From contig NZ_LFLT01000027.1 of the NCBI RefSeq assembly GCF_001189955.1, positions 1 through 64,000 of the forward strand: a DNA stretch of 64,000 nt. The letters run 5' to 3'. The position numbers and the translations under genes are program-made. Positions 50,887-60,190 of this stretch are shown here, one piece after another (position 1 is the stretch's first letter; each line of letters opens with the position of its first letter). The notes below the pieces were generated by a model, which saw only the letters and a program-made list of their open reading frames with translations, searched no databases and was not told where the DNA came from. The DNA comes from Herbaspirillum chlorophenolicum. Its GTDB lineage: Bacteria > Pseudomonadota > Gammaproteobacteria > Burkholderiales > Burkholderiaceae_D.

Positions 50887-51585
50887 TCAGATCCCGAAAT
50901 AGGCTTGTGAAATGCGATCGTGCGACAGGTCCGCCGGGCTTCCCTGCAGGCTGACGCGTCCCTCCTGCAGGCACACCACGTGCCCGGCCACCGCCAGCGC
51001 CTGGCGCAGGTCCTGCTCGACCACGACCATCGACATGCCGTCAGCGAGGATGGCTGGCAGCGCCGCGTAGATGTCCTTGACCACGGCCGGCGAGAGCCCG
51101 AGAGAAATCTCGTCGCACAACAGCACGTCGGGGTTGGACATCAGTCCGCGCCCGATCGCCACCATCTGCTGCTGACCACCGGACAAGGTGGTCGCAGGCT
51201 GGCGACGCCGCTCCTTCAGGATCGGAAACAGGTCATACAGCCGCGCAAGATTCCACGGACCGGCACGCCGGCATTCAGCGCCCAGCAACAGGTTCTCTTC
51301 CACACTCAGGCTGGGCAGCAGGCGCCGCCCCTCCGGCACCAGCGCGATACCGCAGCCGACCACCTTGTGCGATGGCAGCGCGGTGATGCTCTTGCCGTTG
51401 ACATGGATGGCGCCGGTACTGGCGCGCGACAAACCCGCCAGCGTGCGCAACAGGGTCGACTTGCCGGCGCCGTTGGCACCGATCAGTGCCACGACCTGGC
51501 CTGCCTCCACCGTGAAGTCCACCCCGAACAAGGCCTGGAAGTCACCGTAATGGGCGGTGACGCCACTTGCTTGCAATCGCATCAT
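50887..51585 (-). CDS. livF: branched-chain-type ABC transporter ATPase (LivF-like)
   Basis: 232 residues with Walker A GANGAGKST, signature LSGGQQQM, Walker B VLLCDEISLGLSP and the H-loop region VVEQD. ATG 51585 overlaps the livG stop (ATGA). A much longer frame to 52563 is only the other phase of livG. It energises import together with LivG. Confidence 0.92.
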   Translation of the reverse strand: MMRLQASGVTAHYGDFQALFGVDFTVEAGQVVALIGANGAGKSTLLRTLAGLSRASTGAIHVNGKSITALPSHKVVGCGIALVPEGRRLLPSLSVEENLLLGAECRRAGPWNLARLYDLFPILKERRRQPATTLSGGQQQMVAIGRGLMSNPDVLLCDEISLGLSPAVVKDIYAALPAILADGMSMVVVEQDLRQALAVAGHVVCLQEGRVSLQGSPADLSHDRISQAYFGI

Positions 51586-52367
51586 TGCTCCCCGATCCCC
51601 AGATAGACCTGCCGCACTTCCGCACTGGCCATGACCTGGGTCGGATCGCCTTCGGCCAGCACGCGCCCCTGGTTCACCACGGCCAGCCGGTCCACCACAC
51701 TCAGCAGCGCATGCACGATGTGCTCGATCCAGATCAGCGCCACGCCCTGGTCGCGAATGCCGATGATGGTGTCGATCAGCGCCCGTACCTCGTGCTCGGT
51801 CAGGCCACCGGCGATCTCGTCGAGCAGCAGCAGGCGCGGCCGTGTGGCCAGCGCGCGTGCCAATTCCAGCCGCTTGCGGTCCAGCAGCGTCAGGCTGGCC
51901 GCCAGGCGGTCTGCCTTCGCATGCAAGCCAGTCGCCAGCAGCGCCGCCGATGCTTCGGCATGCGCATCGCGGGATGCCCCGGCCGCGCCGAAAGTCGCGC
52001 CGACCAGCACGTTCTCGAACACGGTCATGCCGACGAACGGTTTGGGAATCTGGTGCGTCCTCGCCAGTCCGGCACGGCAACGCGTGGCCGGCGACAGCGA
52101 CGTGACATTGGCCTGGTCGAACCAGATCTCGCCCCCATCCACCTTCAACGCGCCGGACACCAGGTTGAACATCGAGGTCTTGCCCGCGCCGTTCGGCCCG
52201 ATGATGCCCAGCGCCTCGCCCTCGGCCAGCGTGAGATCCAGCCCGTGCGCCACCCTTACCGCGCCGAAGGCCTTGCTCACCTGGCGCAGCTCCAGCAAGG
52301 GCGGCGCGCCGGTGGATGCCGGGCGGGCGCGTCGCATTGCGGTGCGCTCTACAACGGTCGGCGGCAT
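51582..52367 (-). CDS. livG: branched-chain-type ABC transporter ATPase (LivG-like)
   Basis: 261 residues with Walker A GPNGAGKTS, Walker B LLLLDEIAGGLTEHE and IWIEHIVHALLSVVDR. The usual ABC signature is changed: where LSGGQ would be, the sequence reads SLTLLDRKRLELARALA, as in many LivG proteins. ATG 52367 overlaps the binding-protein stop by one base (TGATG). Confidence 0.9.
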   Translation of the reverse strand: MPPTVVERTAMRRARPASTGAPPLLELRQVSKAFGAVRVAHGLDLTLAEGEALGIIGPNGAGKTSMFNLVSGALKVDGGEIWFDQANVTSLSPATRCRAGLARTHQIPKPFVGMTVFENVLVGATFGAAGASRDAHAEASAALLATGLHAKADRLAASLTLLDRKRLELARALATRPRLLLLDEIAGGLTEHEVRALIDTIIGIRDQGVALIWIEHIVHALLSVVDRLAVVNQGRVLAEGDPTQVMASAEVRQVYLGIGEQ

Positions 52368-53668
52368 CACTTGATCGGCACCAGCTGTTCGTTGACCGGC
52401 ACCATGCGCGCCTGGCTGTTGTCGACCAGGCGCAGCTCCAGTCCCTTGCCGCTCTGGCGCCACTGCCCGCCGACCAGCGGTGTGCGGGAAATGTTGGGCA
52501 CCGGCCCACCCTTGAAATTGACCGGGCCGACAATGGTGTCGAGACGTGTCTCGCGCACTGCATCGCGAATCGCTTCCGGTGTCGGGGCGGTGGCGCGCTG
52601 CAAGGCGTTGATTGCCACTTCGAACAGGGCGTGCTTGAAACCCAGCGGCATGGTCCACGGACGGCCGGTGGCCTGCGTGTATTGCGCGGCCAGTTGCTGC
52701 GAGCTGGCGCCGGTCAGGCTGGACTTGAACGGATGCATCGGCGACCACCACACTTCTACCGACAAGCCATCGGCACGCTCGCCGAAAGCCTGGATCGCAG
52801 CGGGAAACTCGCTGGCCTTGGCCACCGTGACGACCTTCGGGCGGAATCCCTGCTGCCCTGCCTGCGACCAGAAATTGGCGAAGTCCGGCGGCGGTACCAC
52901 GCCGGTGACGATCGACACGTCAGTGCGTTTGAACTCGGAGAGGTAGGCCGAGAAATTGTCGGACGGCGACTGGAAGCGCCCCTTGTCGACCAGCCGGAAT
53001 CCCTTGCGATCCAGCACCGGCGGGAAGCCCTTGTTCTTGTCGCCCCAGACGTTGCCGTCGGGGTCATTGGGCCACAGTGCGCCGACGACCTTGTTCGACT
53101 CCACCTGCGACCACATGCTGGTGAAGGTGCCGATGATGTCTTCCAGGCCCCAGAAGAAATGGTAGGTCCAGTCGAAGCCCTTGACCGGGTCGCCGCCGCG
53201 CCCGAAGAAGTGCGCCTGCCACGGCGTGTCGTTGGTCACGCAGGGCACGCCGTTGAGCTCGCACTGGTCGGCCACCGGATTGGTGGTGGCCGGCGTGGAC
53301 GACGCCACCACAAGATCCACCTTGTCCTTGAGGATCAGCTCGGCCGTCACGTCGGCGGCGCGGTTGGAGTTGGATTGCGAGTCCTTGTAGATGATCTCCA
53401 CCGGATAGGTCTTGCCGGCGATGCGGATCCCGCCCGCCACCGCCTTCTTCACCTGCTCCAGTGTGAAGGCATCGGGTTCGGCGAACACTGCCAGCGGTCC
53501 GGTGCGCGGGCTCACGTAGCCGATGCGGATCACCTTCGGCGCGGCGGCGTGGACGATGCCGGCCGCACCGGCGAGCGACACACCGGACACGCCGGCCGCC
53601 GCCTTGAGCAAACGCCGGCGTGCCGGCTGGACGGATGTTGCGATACCTTCGGATGATGTCCGATTCAT
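52367..53668 (-). CDS. ABC transporter substrate-binding protein (LivK-like, Tat signal)
   Basis: 433 residues of periplasmic binding protein type 6 (Leu/Ile/Val-like, also used for aromatic acids). The leader has twin arginines (ARRRLLKAAAGVSGVSLAGA), so Tat export is likely. The mature part starts KVIRIGYVSPRTGPLAVFAE. ATG 53668 has GGGAGACAAGC upstream; a longer frame to 53869 includes the promoter region. First gene of the importer operon and divergent from a LysR gene. Confidence 0.9.
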   Translation of the reverse strand: MNRTSSEGIATSVQPARRRLLKAAAGVSGVSLAGAAGIVHAAAPKVIRIGYVSPRTGPLAVFAEPDAFTLEQVKKAVAGGIRIAGKTYPVEIIYKDSQSNSNRAADVTAELILKDKVDLVVASSTPATTNPVADQCELNGVPCVTNDTPWQAHFFGRGGDPVKGFDWTYHFFWGLEDIIGTFTSMWSQVESNKVVGALWPNDPDGNVWGDKNKGFPPVLDRKGFRLVDKGRFQSPSDNFSAYLSEFKRTDVSIVTGVVPPPDFANFWSQAGQQGFRPKVVTVAKASEFPAAIQAFGERADGLSVEVWWSPMHPFKSSLTGASSQQLAAQYTQATGRPWTMPLGFKHALFEVAINALQRATAPTPEAIRDAVRETRLDTIVGPVNFKGGPVPNISRTPLVGGQWRQSGKGLELRLVDNSQARMVPVNEQLVPIK

Positions 53669-54105
53669 GCTTGTCTCCCTCGTGGTTTTTTCTTCGTTGT
53701 GCTTTGTTGTGCTTTGTTTTGCGTTGATTGCCCGCACTGCCGCCCCGGCCGCCAGTGTGTTGATGATCTTTGGTCTGTGGCCCGTGGCCGGGCCGAGCGC
53801 CGCCCTGCCCGATGCCAGCCGGGCGCGCAAAGGATGCAGAAAGGAAATGCCCGGTGCGCAAATGCGCATGCCGGGTCAAATGCGGATGGGATAGATGAAA
53901 ATGTGCGGCATCGTGGTTGTCTCCGTCAGTCTTGGCTGGCATGATGGCCGCTGTGTCTTTGCACACGCTGGCCGACTGCCAATTTAGTTTTTGATGTCAG
54001 TTCTTGATGTGACGAACACAGAATGATCGAAGAAAAATCGTTCGTCCAATACCAATAAAGTGGGACCAGATACCTTTTCTGCCGCCCACGCCCGGAGGGA
54101 GACAC
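53669..54105. promoter_or_regulatory. divergent promoter region between importer operon and LysR gene
   Basis: 437 bp without a convincing gene. It must hold the promoters for both operons. Near the LysR gene, ATACCAATAAAGTGG (54049-54063) is only a weak relative of the ATAC-N7-GTAT dyad, and GAAGAAAAATCGTTC forms a small hairpin-like motif. TTTGTTGTGCTTTG-type repeats occur at 53699-53722. No strong -35/-10 could be fixed. Confidence 0.4.
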
Positions 54106-55038
54106 ATGGATCTCAAGCAGATGCGCTATTTCCTGGCGCTGGCGCAGGAACGCAATTTCGGCCGTGCGGCCCAGCGGCTGCACATGGCGCAACCACCGCT
54201 CACGCGCAGCATCCAGGCGCTGGAAGACCGGCTCGGCGTGAGCCTGTTGACGCGCACCAAGCAAGGCACGGAACTGACGCCGGCCGGCAACGTGCTCATG
54301 GAAGGCATTCCCAAAATCCTGCAGCTGGTGCGGCAGCTTGAAGAGCAAACGAAGCTGGCCGGCGAAGGCCGCATCGGCAGGATCGACGTGGGCATGTTCA
54401 GCTCCGGCATCCTCAACGTCATTCCGCAGCTGCTGGCCGACTTCCACGCGCAACGCCCCGCGGTGCAGATCGGCTTGCACAACATGAGCAAGTCCGAGCA
54501 GCTCGCGGCGCTGCGCGAGAAACGCATCGACATCGGCTTCAACCGCTTCCTGCCACAGGACGAAGACATCGCCGTCGAACCGGTGCTGCGGGAATCCTTC
54601 CTGGTGGCGTTGCATGAAAGCCACCCGCTGTGCGAGCAGGACACCATCTGCATCCGTGACCTGGACGACCAGCCGATGATCGTCTATCCCAATCTCTCCA
54701 TGCACGGCCTGGCGCAGGAAGTCGCCCAGGCCTTCCGTGAGGAAGACAGCAAGCTGCGCATCGAGCAGGGTGTGGAAGATGTCGTCACCAGCATCGCGCT
54801 GGTGGCCAGTGGATTCGGGCTGTGCATCACGACCGAGTCGGCCGCCAACCTGCACCTGCCCGGCGTGGTGTATCGCCCGCTGAACTCGGCACGGCTGCGC
54901 GATATCGAGCTGAGCTGTCTCTACCGGCGCGACAATGCCTCACCGGTGCTGCAGGCTTTCCTGGAAGTGGTGCGCAGGTTCGCGCCGAAATACCAGCCTA
55001 CTCAGCCGCCCCAGCCGGCCGCCGCCCCCGGCGACTGA
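54106..55038 (+). CDS. LysR-family regulator (cluster B)
   Basis: 310 residues: helix-turn-helix (MDLKQMRYFLALAQERNFGR, then AAQRLHMAQPPLTRSIQALE) and an effector domain, closely parallel to the cluster A LysR (both share GRIGRIDVGMFSSGILNVIP-like stretches and a DNASP ending). Divergent from the ABC importer, so it likely controls uptake genes. Its last 41 bp overlap the end of the convergent GntR gene. Confidence 0.88.
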   Translation: MDLKQMRYFLALAQERNFGRAAQRLHMAQPPLTRSIQALEDRLGVSLLTRTKQGTELTPAGNVLMEGIPKILQLVRQLEEQTKLAGEGRIGRIDVGMFSSGILNVIPQLLADFHAQRPAVQIGLHNMSKSEQLAALREKRIDIGFNRFLPQDEDIAVEPVLRESFLVALHESHPLCEQDTICIRDLDDQPMIVYPNLSMHGLAQEVAQAFREEDSKLRIEQGVEDVVTSIALVASGFGLCITTESAANLHLPGVVYRPLNSARLRDIELSCLYRRDNASPVLQAFLEVVRRFAPKYQPTQPPQPAAAPGD

Positions 55039-55789
55039 CGGCGGGCGCCACCTCGGGCAGCGCCATGCGCTGCGAGGCCTGCGGACAGACGTCGGACACC
55101 GCTTCCGACATCTGCCGTACGGCATGGACGGTGGCGCGGATGTGCGCTGCCAGCAGCTTGGTGGCGGTCTTGGCATCGCGCGCGAGGCAGGCGTTGAAGA
55201 TGGCCTCGTGCTCGCCGTGGATGTCGCGCGTCATCTTGCTGTGCGCAATCGAGAGACGGCGATACCGCTCGGACTGGCGATACAGGATCGCCAGGAAATG
55301 ATGCAGCCAGCGCGAAGGACATGCGGCGATCAGCGCCTCGTGAAACGCACGGTTGCGCTCCTCCCAATCCGAAAAAGTACTCGCGCCGCCGGCCTTGAGC
55401 CGCTCTTCGGCCAGCGTCAGCATGTGGAAGGCGCTGCTCAGGTTGCCCTCCCAGGTGTCGTCGCCGGCTTCGATCGACTGGCGCAACGCCTCGGATTCCA
55501 GCATCGCTCGTGTTTCGGTGATGTCCATGAAATCGACCATCGAGATGGCCGTGACGCGGAAACCGCGATGCCCGTGCTGCACCACCAGTGCGTCCGCCAC
55601 CAGCAGGGCGATGGCTTCGCGCAGGGTGCCGGTACCAACGCCGTACTGATCCTTGAGGTGTTCCACGCGCAGGCGGGAACCCGGTTCCAGCACGCCTTCG
55701 ACGATGTCCTTGCGTAGGTTCAGGTAAGCGTTCTGCGCAAGAGTCGGCTCGTCGGCAATCATTCCGCTGGCTGGCTGGGAAATGGGCAT
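54998..55789 (-). CDS. GntR-family regulator with FCD domain
   Basis: 263 residues: an N-terminal winged helix (QNAYLNLRKDIVEGVLEPGS, then VGTGTLREAIALL) and a C-terminal FCD ligand domain with metal-type residues (DITETRAMLESEALRQ, RNRAFHEALI, HEAIFNACLARDA). It is divergent from the dioxygenase operon by 190 bp. The palindrome at 55863-55878 in that gap is a reasonable operator. C-terminal residues are Arg/Pro-rich and overlap the LysR gene tail to tail. Confidence 0.85.
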   Translation of the reverse strand: MPISQPASGMIADEPTLAQNAYLNLRKDIVEGVLEPGSRLRVEHLKDQYGVGTGTLREAIALLVADALVVQHGHRGFRVTAISMVDFMDITETRAMLESEALRQSIEAGDDTWEGNLSSAFHMLTLAEERLKAGGASTFSDWEERNRAFHEALIAACPSRWLHHFLAILYRQSERYRRLSIAHSKMTRDIHGEHEAIFNACLARDAKTATKLLAAHIRATVHAVRQMSEAVSDVCPQASQRMALPEVAPAVSRRGRRPAGAAE

Positions 55790-55862
55790 GGCATTCGGGG
55801 CAATGGGATCAAGTCAGGATTATATGCGTTTCCGCTCGCGTCATTAACTTCGATAAAAACAT

Positions 55863-55909
55863 ATTTTCTCGAGAAAATGATTGACAATCGAAGACCTGGG
55901 AAATTAATG
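55863..55909 (+). promoter_or_regulatory. palindromic operator and promoter of the cluster B meta operon
   Basis: ATTTTCTCGAGAAAAT (55863-55878) is a perfect 16-bp palindrome. Two bases later begins a consensus -35 TTGACA (55881-55886), and 17 bp further TTAATG (55904-55909) can act as -10. The layout copies that at 46587. The regulator is not proven; the divergent GntR gene is the nearest candidate. Confidence 0.65.
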
Positions 55910-55978
55910 TGGCGGTGTTTCAAACAGCAACGACAGGGTTTTCACGACTTTCGTACGTCATAACAAAAGGAGATAGAC

Positions 55979-56914
55979 ATGGCACTAACAGGCGTATTGC
56001 GCCCCGGCCACGTGCAGTTGCGCGTCCTGGACCTGGAGGCTTCCGTCAAGTACTACACGCAGACCATCGGGCTCATCGAGAACGGCCGCGACAGCCAGGG
56101 CAGGGCTTATCTCAAGGGCTGGGATGAGCACGACCGGCACAGTGTGATCCTGCGCGAAGACACCCGCGCCGGCATGGATTTCATGGGCTTCCGCGTCGAC
56201 AGCGAGGCCACGCTGGATCGCTATGCCACCGAGCTGCGCCGCAGCGAACTGGCGACCGACATGGAATGGATCGCCGAAAACGAGATGCCCTACACCGGCC
56301 GCCGCCTGCGTTTTCGCATTCCGACCGGCCACGCCATCGAGCTGTATGCGCACAAGGAGAAGGACGGCTGCGCCACCGGCGACCTCAATCCGGATCCCTG
56401 GCCGGACGGCCTCACGGGCATGAGCCCGAGCCGCTTCGATCACTGCCTGCTGTATGGCGACGACCTCGACGGCACCGTCAAGCTGTTCACCGAAGTGCTG
56501 GGCTTCTCGCTGGCCGAACAAGTCGTCGGCGGCCCGGACGGCAAGCTCCTGATCAGCGCTTTCCTGACCTGTTCCAACAAGGCGCACGATGTGGCCTTCA
56601 TCCGCCATCCGGTGAAGGACAAGTTCCATCACGCGTCCTTCCTGCTGGGCAGCTGGGGCGAAGTGCTGCGTGCGGCCGACATCATCTCCAAGCACGACGT
56701 CTCGCTGGACCTGGGCCCCACCCGTCATGGCATCACGCGCGGCGAGACGATTTATTTCTTCGACCCCTCCGGCAACCGCAACGAAGTCTTTGCCGGCGGC
56801 TACACCCACTACCCCGACAAACCGACCATCACCTGGCACGAGAGCGAGCTGGGCAAGGCGGTCTTCTACCACGATCGCAAGCTCAACGAAGCCTTCCTGT
56901 CGGTGGTGACCTGA
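55979..56914 (+). CDS. catechol 2,3-dioxygenase (cluster B)
   Basis: 311 residues of the extradiol family with the iron ligands His in RFDHCLLYGD, His in FHHASFLLGSW and Glu in [13 protein letters not shown]. It is a clear paralogue of the dmpB product but diverged through much of its length, so substrate preference may differ. ATG 55979 has AAGGAGATAG upstream. First gene of the plus-strand operon, behind the palindromic operator. Confidence 0.94.
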   Translation: MALTGVLRPGHVQLRVLDLEASVKYYTQTIGLIENGRDSQGRAYLKGWDEHDRHSVILREDTRAGMDFMGFRVDSEATLDRYATELRRSELATDMEWIAENEMPYTGRRLRFRIPTGHAIELYAHKEKDGCATGDLNPDPWPDGLTGMSPSRFDHCLLYGDDLDGTVKLFTEVLGFSLAEQVVGGPDGKLLISAFLTCSNKAHDVAFIRHPVKDKFHHASFLLGSWGEVLRAADIISKHDVSLDLGPTRHGITRGETIYFFDPSGNRNEVFAGGYTHYPDKPTITWHESELGKAVFYHDRKLNEAFLSVVT

Positions 56915-56931
56915 CGTCTGCCGGTCGACTG

Positions 56932-56961
56932 CCCGCCGGCGTTTCACTGATTTCCGGCGGG
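56932..56961 (+). terminator. hairpin after the cluster B dioxygenase, possible partial terminator
   Basis: CCCGCCGG (56932-56939) and CCGGCGGG (56954-56961) form a perfect 8-bp GC stem, followed by TTGGTTTTCC. The weak T-run suggests attenuation, or an RNA-processing site that leaves the dioxygenase more abundant than downstream enzymes. Confidence 0.45.
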
Positions 56962-57018
56962 TTGGTTTTCCCGTTGCGACGCCGGTCGCAACGGCATCAA
57001 CTTCATCACGAGATGCAC

Positions 57019-58473
57019 ATGAAAGAGTTCAAGAACTTCATCCACGGCGAGTGGATCGCCACCAGCAAGACCTTCCCCGACGTCAATCCGGTCAACAACG
57101 AAGTCATCGGACGCGTGCACGAAGCCGGACGCGCCGAAGTCGATGCCGCCGTCAAGGCTGCGCGCGCTGCGCTGCATGGCCCGTGGGGCAAGATGACCGT
57201 CGCCAAGCGGGTCGAGCTGCTGCACGCGGTGGCCGATGGCATCAACCGCCGCTTCGATGAATTCCTGGCGGCGGAAATCGCGGATACCGGCAAACCGCAT
57301 TCGCTGGCCAGCCATATCGACATCCCGCGCGGCGCCGCCAACTTCAAGGTCTTCGCGGACATGATCGAGAACATCCCGACCGAGTCGTTCGGGATGACCA
57401 CGCCGGACGGCGGACAGGCGCTGAACTACGGCGTGCGTACGCCACGCGGCGTGGTGGCCGTGATCAGCCCGTGGAACCTGCCGCTGCTGCTGATGACCTG
57501 GAAGGTCGGCCCGGCGCTGGCCTTCGGCAATACCGTGGTGGTCAAGCCGTCGGAAGAGACGCCGGCCACGGCGACGCTGCTGGGCGAAGTCATGAACGAA
57601 GTCGGTATCCCGCCGGGCGTCTACAACGTGGTGCACGGCTTCGGCCCTGACTCGGCAGGTGCCTTCCTGACCGAACACCCGGGCGTGAACGCCATCACCT
57701 TCACCGGCGAAACCCGCACCGGCGAGGCCATCATGAAGGCCGCCGCCAACGGTGTGCGTCCGGTGTCGTTCGAGCTGGGCGGCAAAAACCCCGGCATCGT
57801 CTTCGCCGATTGCGATTTCGACGCAGCAGTTGCCGGCATCGCCCGCTCCAGCTTTGAAAATACCGGCCAGGTCTGCCTGGGCACCGAGCGCGTCTACGTG
57901 CAGCGCCCGATCTTCGACCGCTTCGTGGCGGCGCTGAAGCAACGCGCCGAAAGCCTGCGCCCCGGCGATCCGTACGCAGAAGGCACCAACTTCGGCCCGC
58001 TGGTGTCGCAAGGCCATCGCGAAAAGGTGCTGTCCTATTATGAAAAGGCGCGCGCGCAAGGCGCGACCGTAGTGACCGGCGGCGGCACCCCGGAGATGCC
58101 GGAATCCATGCGCTATGGCGCCTGGGTACAGCCGACCATCTGGACCGGCTTGCCCGAGAGCGCCGCCGTGATCCAGGAAGAGATCTTCGGCCCCTGCTGC
58201 CACATCGCCCCGTTCGACACCGAAGAAGAAGTCGTCAAGCTGGCCAACGCCACGCCTTACGGCCTGGCAGCGACCGTGTGGACGCGTGACGTCGGTACCG
58301 CCCATCGCATGGGCGCGGCGCTGGATGTCGGCATCTGCTGGGTCAATTCGTGGTTCCTGCGCGACCTGCGCACAGCCTTCGGCGGCGCCAAGCAGTCCGG
58401 CATCGGCCGCGAAGGCGGCGTGCACTCGCTGGAGTTCTACACGGAACTGCGCAACGTCTGCATCAAACTCTGA
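57019..58473 (+). CDS. 2-hydroxymuconic semialdehyde dehydrogenase (cluster B)
   Basis: 484 residues, aldehyde dehydrogenase family, with FTGETRTGEA, the Glu in FELGGKNPG, the catalytic Cys in NTGQVCLGTERV and the C-terminal LEFYTELRNVCIKL shared with cluster A DmpC. ATG 57019 (MKEFKNFIHGEW) aligns with that protein; ATG 57013 is two codons upstream. It oxidises the ring-fission product to 2-hydroxymuconate. No hydrolase gene accompanies it here, so only the dehydrogenase branch is encoded in cluster B. Confidence 0.92.
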   Translation: MKEFKNFIHGEWIATSKTFPDVNPVNNEVIGRVHEAGRAEVDAAVKAARAALHGPWGKMTVAKRVELLHAVADGINRRFDEFLAAEIADTGKPHSLASHIDIPRGAANFKVFADMIENIPTESFGMTTPDGGQALNYGVRTPRGVVAVISPWNLPLLLMTWKVGPALAFGNTVVVKPSEETPATATLLGEVMNEVGIPPGVYNVVHGFGPDSAGAFLTEHPGVNAITFTGETRTGEAIMKAAANGVRPVSFELGGKNPGIVFADCDFDAAVAGIARSSFENTGQVCLGTERVYVQRPIFDRFVAALKQRAESLRPGDPYAEGTNFGPLVSQGHREKVLSYYEKARAQGATVVTGGGTPEMPESMRYGAWVQPTIWTGLPESAAVIQEEIFGPCCHIAPFDTEEEVVKLANATPYGLAATVWTRDVGTAHRMGAALDVGICWVNSWFLRDLRTAFGGAKQSGIGREGGVHSLEFYTELRNVCIKL

Positions 58474-58489
58474 GAGCGAGCCTGCCATC

Positions 58490-59272
58490 ATGAAACCAGA
58501 ACTGATTCAAACCCTGGGCGACCGCCTGTACGAGGCGCTGCAGTCGCGCGCGCCGATCGCGCCGCTGACCGAGACCGATCCCGGCATCACCATCGACGAT
58601 GCCTACCGCATCCAGCTGCGCATGATCCAGCGCCGCATCGACGCCGGCGAGCGCGTCATCGGCAAGAAGATCGGCGTCACCAGCCGGCCGGTGATGGACA
58701 TGCTCAACGTGCGCCAGCCGGACTTCGGTCACCTGACCTCGGCCATGGTGGTGCCTGACGGCGGCGCCATCGAAGCCGCCGGCCTGATCGCGCCCAAGGC
58801 GGAGGGCGAGATCGCCTTCCTGCTCAAGCACGACCTGCGCGGCCCGGGCGTGACCGCTGCCGACGTGCTGCGCGCCACCGAATACGTGATGCCCTGCTTC
58901 GAGATCGTCGATTCCCGCATCCGCGACTGGAAGATCCGCATCGAAGACACGGTGGCCGACAACGCGTCGTCCGGCATGTTCGTGCTGGGCGACCAGGCCG
59001 TCGATCCGCGCGAGCTGGATCTTTCGCTGGTAGGCATGACGCTGGAAAAGAACAACGAGATCGCCGTCACCGGCGCCGGTGCAGCCGCGCTGGGCCACCC
59101 GGTCAACGCCGTGGCCTGGCTGGCCAACACCCTCGGCCGGCTCGATATGGGCCTGCGCGCCGGCGAAGTGATCCTCTCGGGCGCACTGGGCGCGATGGTT
59201 CCGGTGAAGGCCGGCGACCAGTTGCACCTGTCGCTGGGCGGCATGGGCAGCGCGTCGGTCCGATTCATCTAA
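58490..59272 (+). CDS. 2-hydroxypenta-2,4-dienoate hydratase (cluster B)
   Basis: 260 residues, the same family as the cluster A DmpE, with [30 protein letters not shown] and [13 protein letters not shown]. It starts 16 bp after the dehydrogenase stop. It hydrates the dienoate to 4-hydroxy-2-oxovalerate and probably associates with the decarboxylase encoded next. Confidence 0.92.
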   Translation: MKPELIQTLGDRLYEALQSRAPIAPLTETDPGITIDDAYRIQLRMIQRRIDAGERVIGKKIGVTSRPVMDMLNVRQPDFGHLTSAMVVPDGGAIEAAGLIAPKAEGEIAFLLKHDLRGPGVTAADVLRATEYVMPCFEIVDSRIRDWKIRIEDTVADNASSGMFVLGDQAVDPRELDLSLVGMTLEKNNEIAVTGAGAAALGHPVNAVAWLANTLGRLDMGLRAGEVILSGALGAMVPVKAGDQLHLSLGGMGSASVRFI

Positions 59273-59284
59273 AGGAGAAGCATC

Positions 59285-60073
59285 ATGTCATTGGACCAAG
59301 CCACCATCAAAAAGCTGGCCATCCACCTCGAAAGCGCCGAAATGGAACGGCGCGAAGTCACCAAGATCACCGACGCCCATCCCGAGCTCGACTGGATGGA
59401 CGCCTATGCCATCCAGGATGAAATCCGCGCCATCAAGGAAGCGCGTGGGGTCAAGGTCGCCGGCCTCAAGATGGGCCTGACCTCGCAGGCGAAGATGCGC
59501 CAAATGGGCGTGATCGACCCGATCTACGGTTTCATCACCGACTACGGCTCGGTGGCCGACGGCGGTGAGATCAAGACGTCTGAACTGATTCACCCGAAGG
59601 TGGAAGCCGAGATCGCCTTCGTCACCAAGGCGCCGCTCAAGGGCCCCGGATGCCACGTCGGCACGGTGCTGGCGGCAACCGACTTCGTACTGCCGGCGGT
59701 CGAGGTGATCGACTCGCGCTATGAAAACTTCCGCTTCGATCTCAAGAGCGTGATCGCCGACAACACCTCGTCGGCGCGTTATGTGCTGGGCGGCGTGCAC
59801 CGCACGGCCACTGGCATCGACCTCAAGAACCTGGGCGTGGTGCTGGAAAAGAACGGCGAAGTCGTCGCCACCGCATCCGGCGCCGCTGTGCTCGGCCATC
59901 CGGCACAAAGCGTGGCGATGCTGGCCAATATGCTGGGGCAGCGCGGCCGCGAGATTCCTGCCGGCACGCTGATCCTTACCGGCGGCGTGACCGAAGCGGT
60001 CGCAGTGGAAGCGGGTGATGTCGTCAGTGCGCGCTTCCAGCACCTGGGACGCGTGTCGATGCGCTTCTCCTGA
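59285..60073 (+). CDS. 4-oxalocrotonate decarboxylase (cluster B)
   Basis: 262 residues, paralogue of DmpH: LKMGLTSQAKMRQMGVIDPI, HPKVEAEIAFVTKAPLKGPG and VIDSRYENF are conserved. ATG 59285 has AAAGGAGAAGC upstream. It is 12 bp after the hydratase gene and part of the same operon. Confidence 0.92.
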   Translation: MSLDQATIKKLAIHLESAEMERREVTKITDAHPELDWMDAYAIQDEIRAIKEARGVKVAGLKMGLTSQAKMRQMGVIDPIYGFITDYGSVADGGEIKTSELIHPKVEAEIAFVTKAPLKGPGCHVGTVLAATDFVLPAVEVIDSRYENFRFDLKSVIADNTSSARYVLGGVHRTATGIDLKNLGVVLEKNGEVVATASGAAVLGHPAQSVAMLANMLGQRGREIPAGTLILTGGVTEAVAVEAGDVVSARFQHLGRVSMRFS

Positions 60074-60097
60074 TCAGGCATCCTGATCCGTAACGGC

Positions 60098-60132
60098 GCC
60101 GTCCTCAAGACCGGCAACGGCTTGAGGACGGC
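60098..60132. other. intergenic 12-bp inverted repeat between decarboxylase and tautomerase genes
   Basis: GCCGTCCTCAAG (60098-60109) and CTTGAGGACGGC (60121-60132) pair perfectly around an 11-base loop. No T-run follows. It may be an RNA-stability or processing hairpin, or a Rho-assisted terminator that lowers tautomerase expression. Confidence 0.55.
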
Positions 60133-60190
60133 TTGCGTTCACCCCTTGATTCCTTGATTTCGCAACAGAACCACTTTTTTGGAGCCACGC

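Noticed and set aside
50887-52563. 558-residue LivF with a long N-terminal extension
   Set aside because: The first 325 residues are another phase of livG and livK. The ABC domain starts cleanly at 51585.
53523-53894. 123-residue plus-strand frame between the binding protein and LysR genes
   Set aside because: It is partly antisense to the binding-protein leader, lacks a ribosome site and looks like no family.
54049-54063. Second ATAC-N7-GTAT operator in front of the cluster B LysR gene
   Set aside because: Only the ATAC half matches; the other half reads GTGG, so it is noted but not called.
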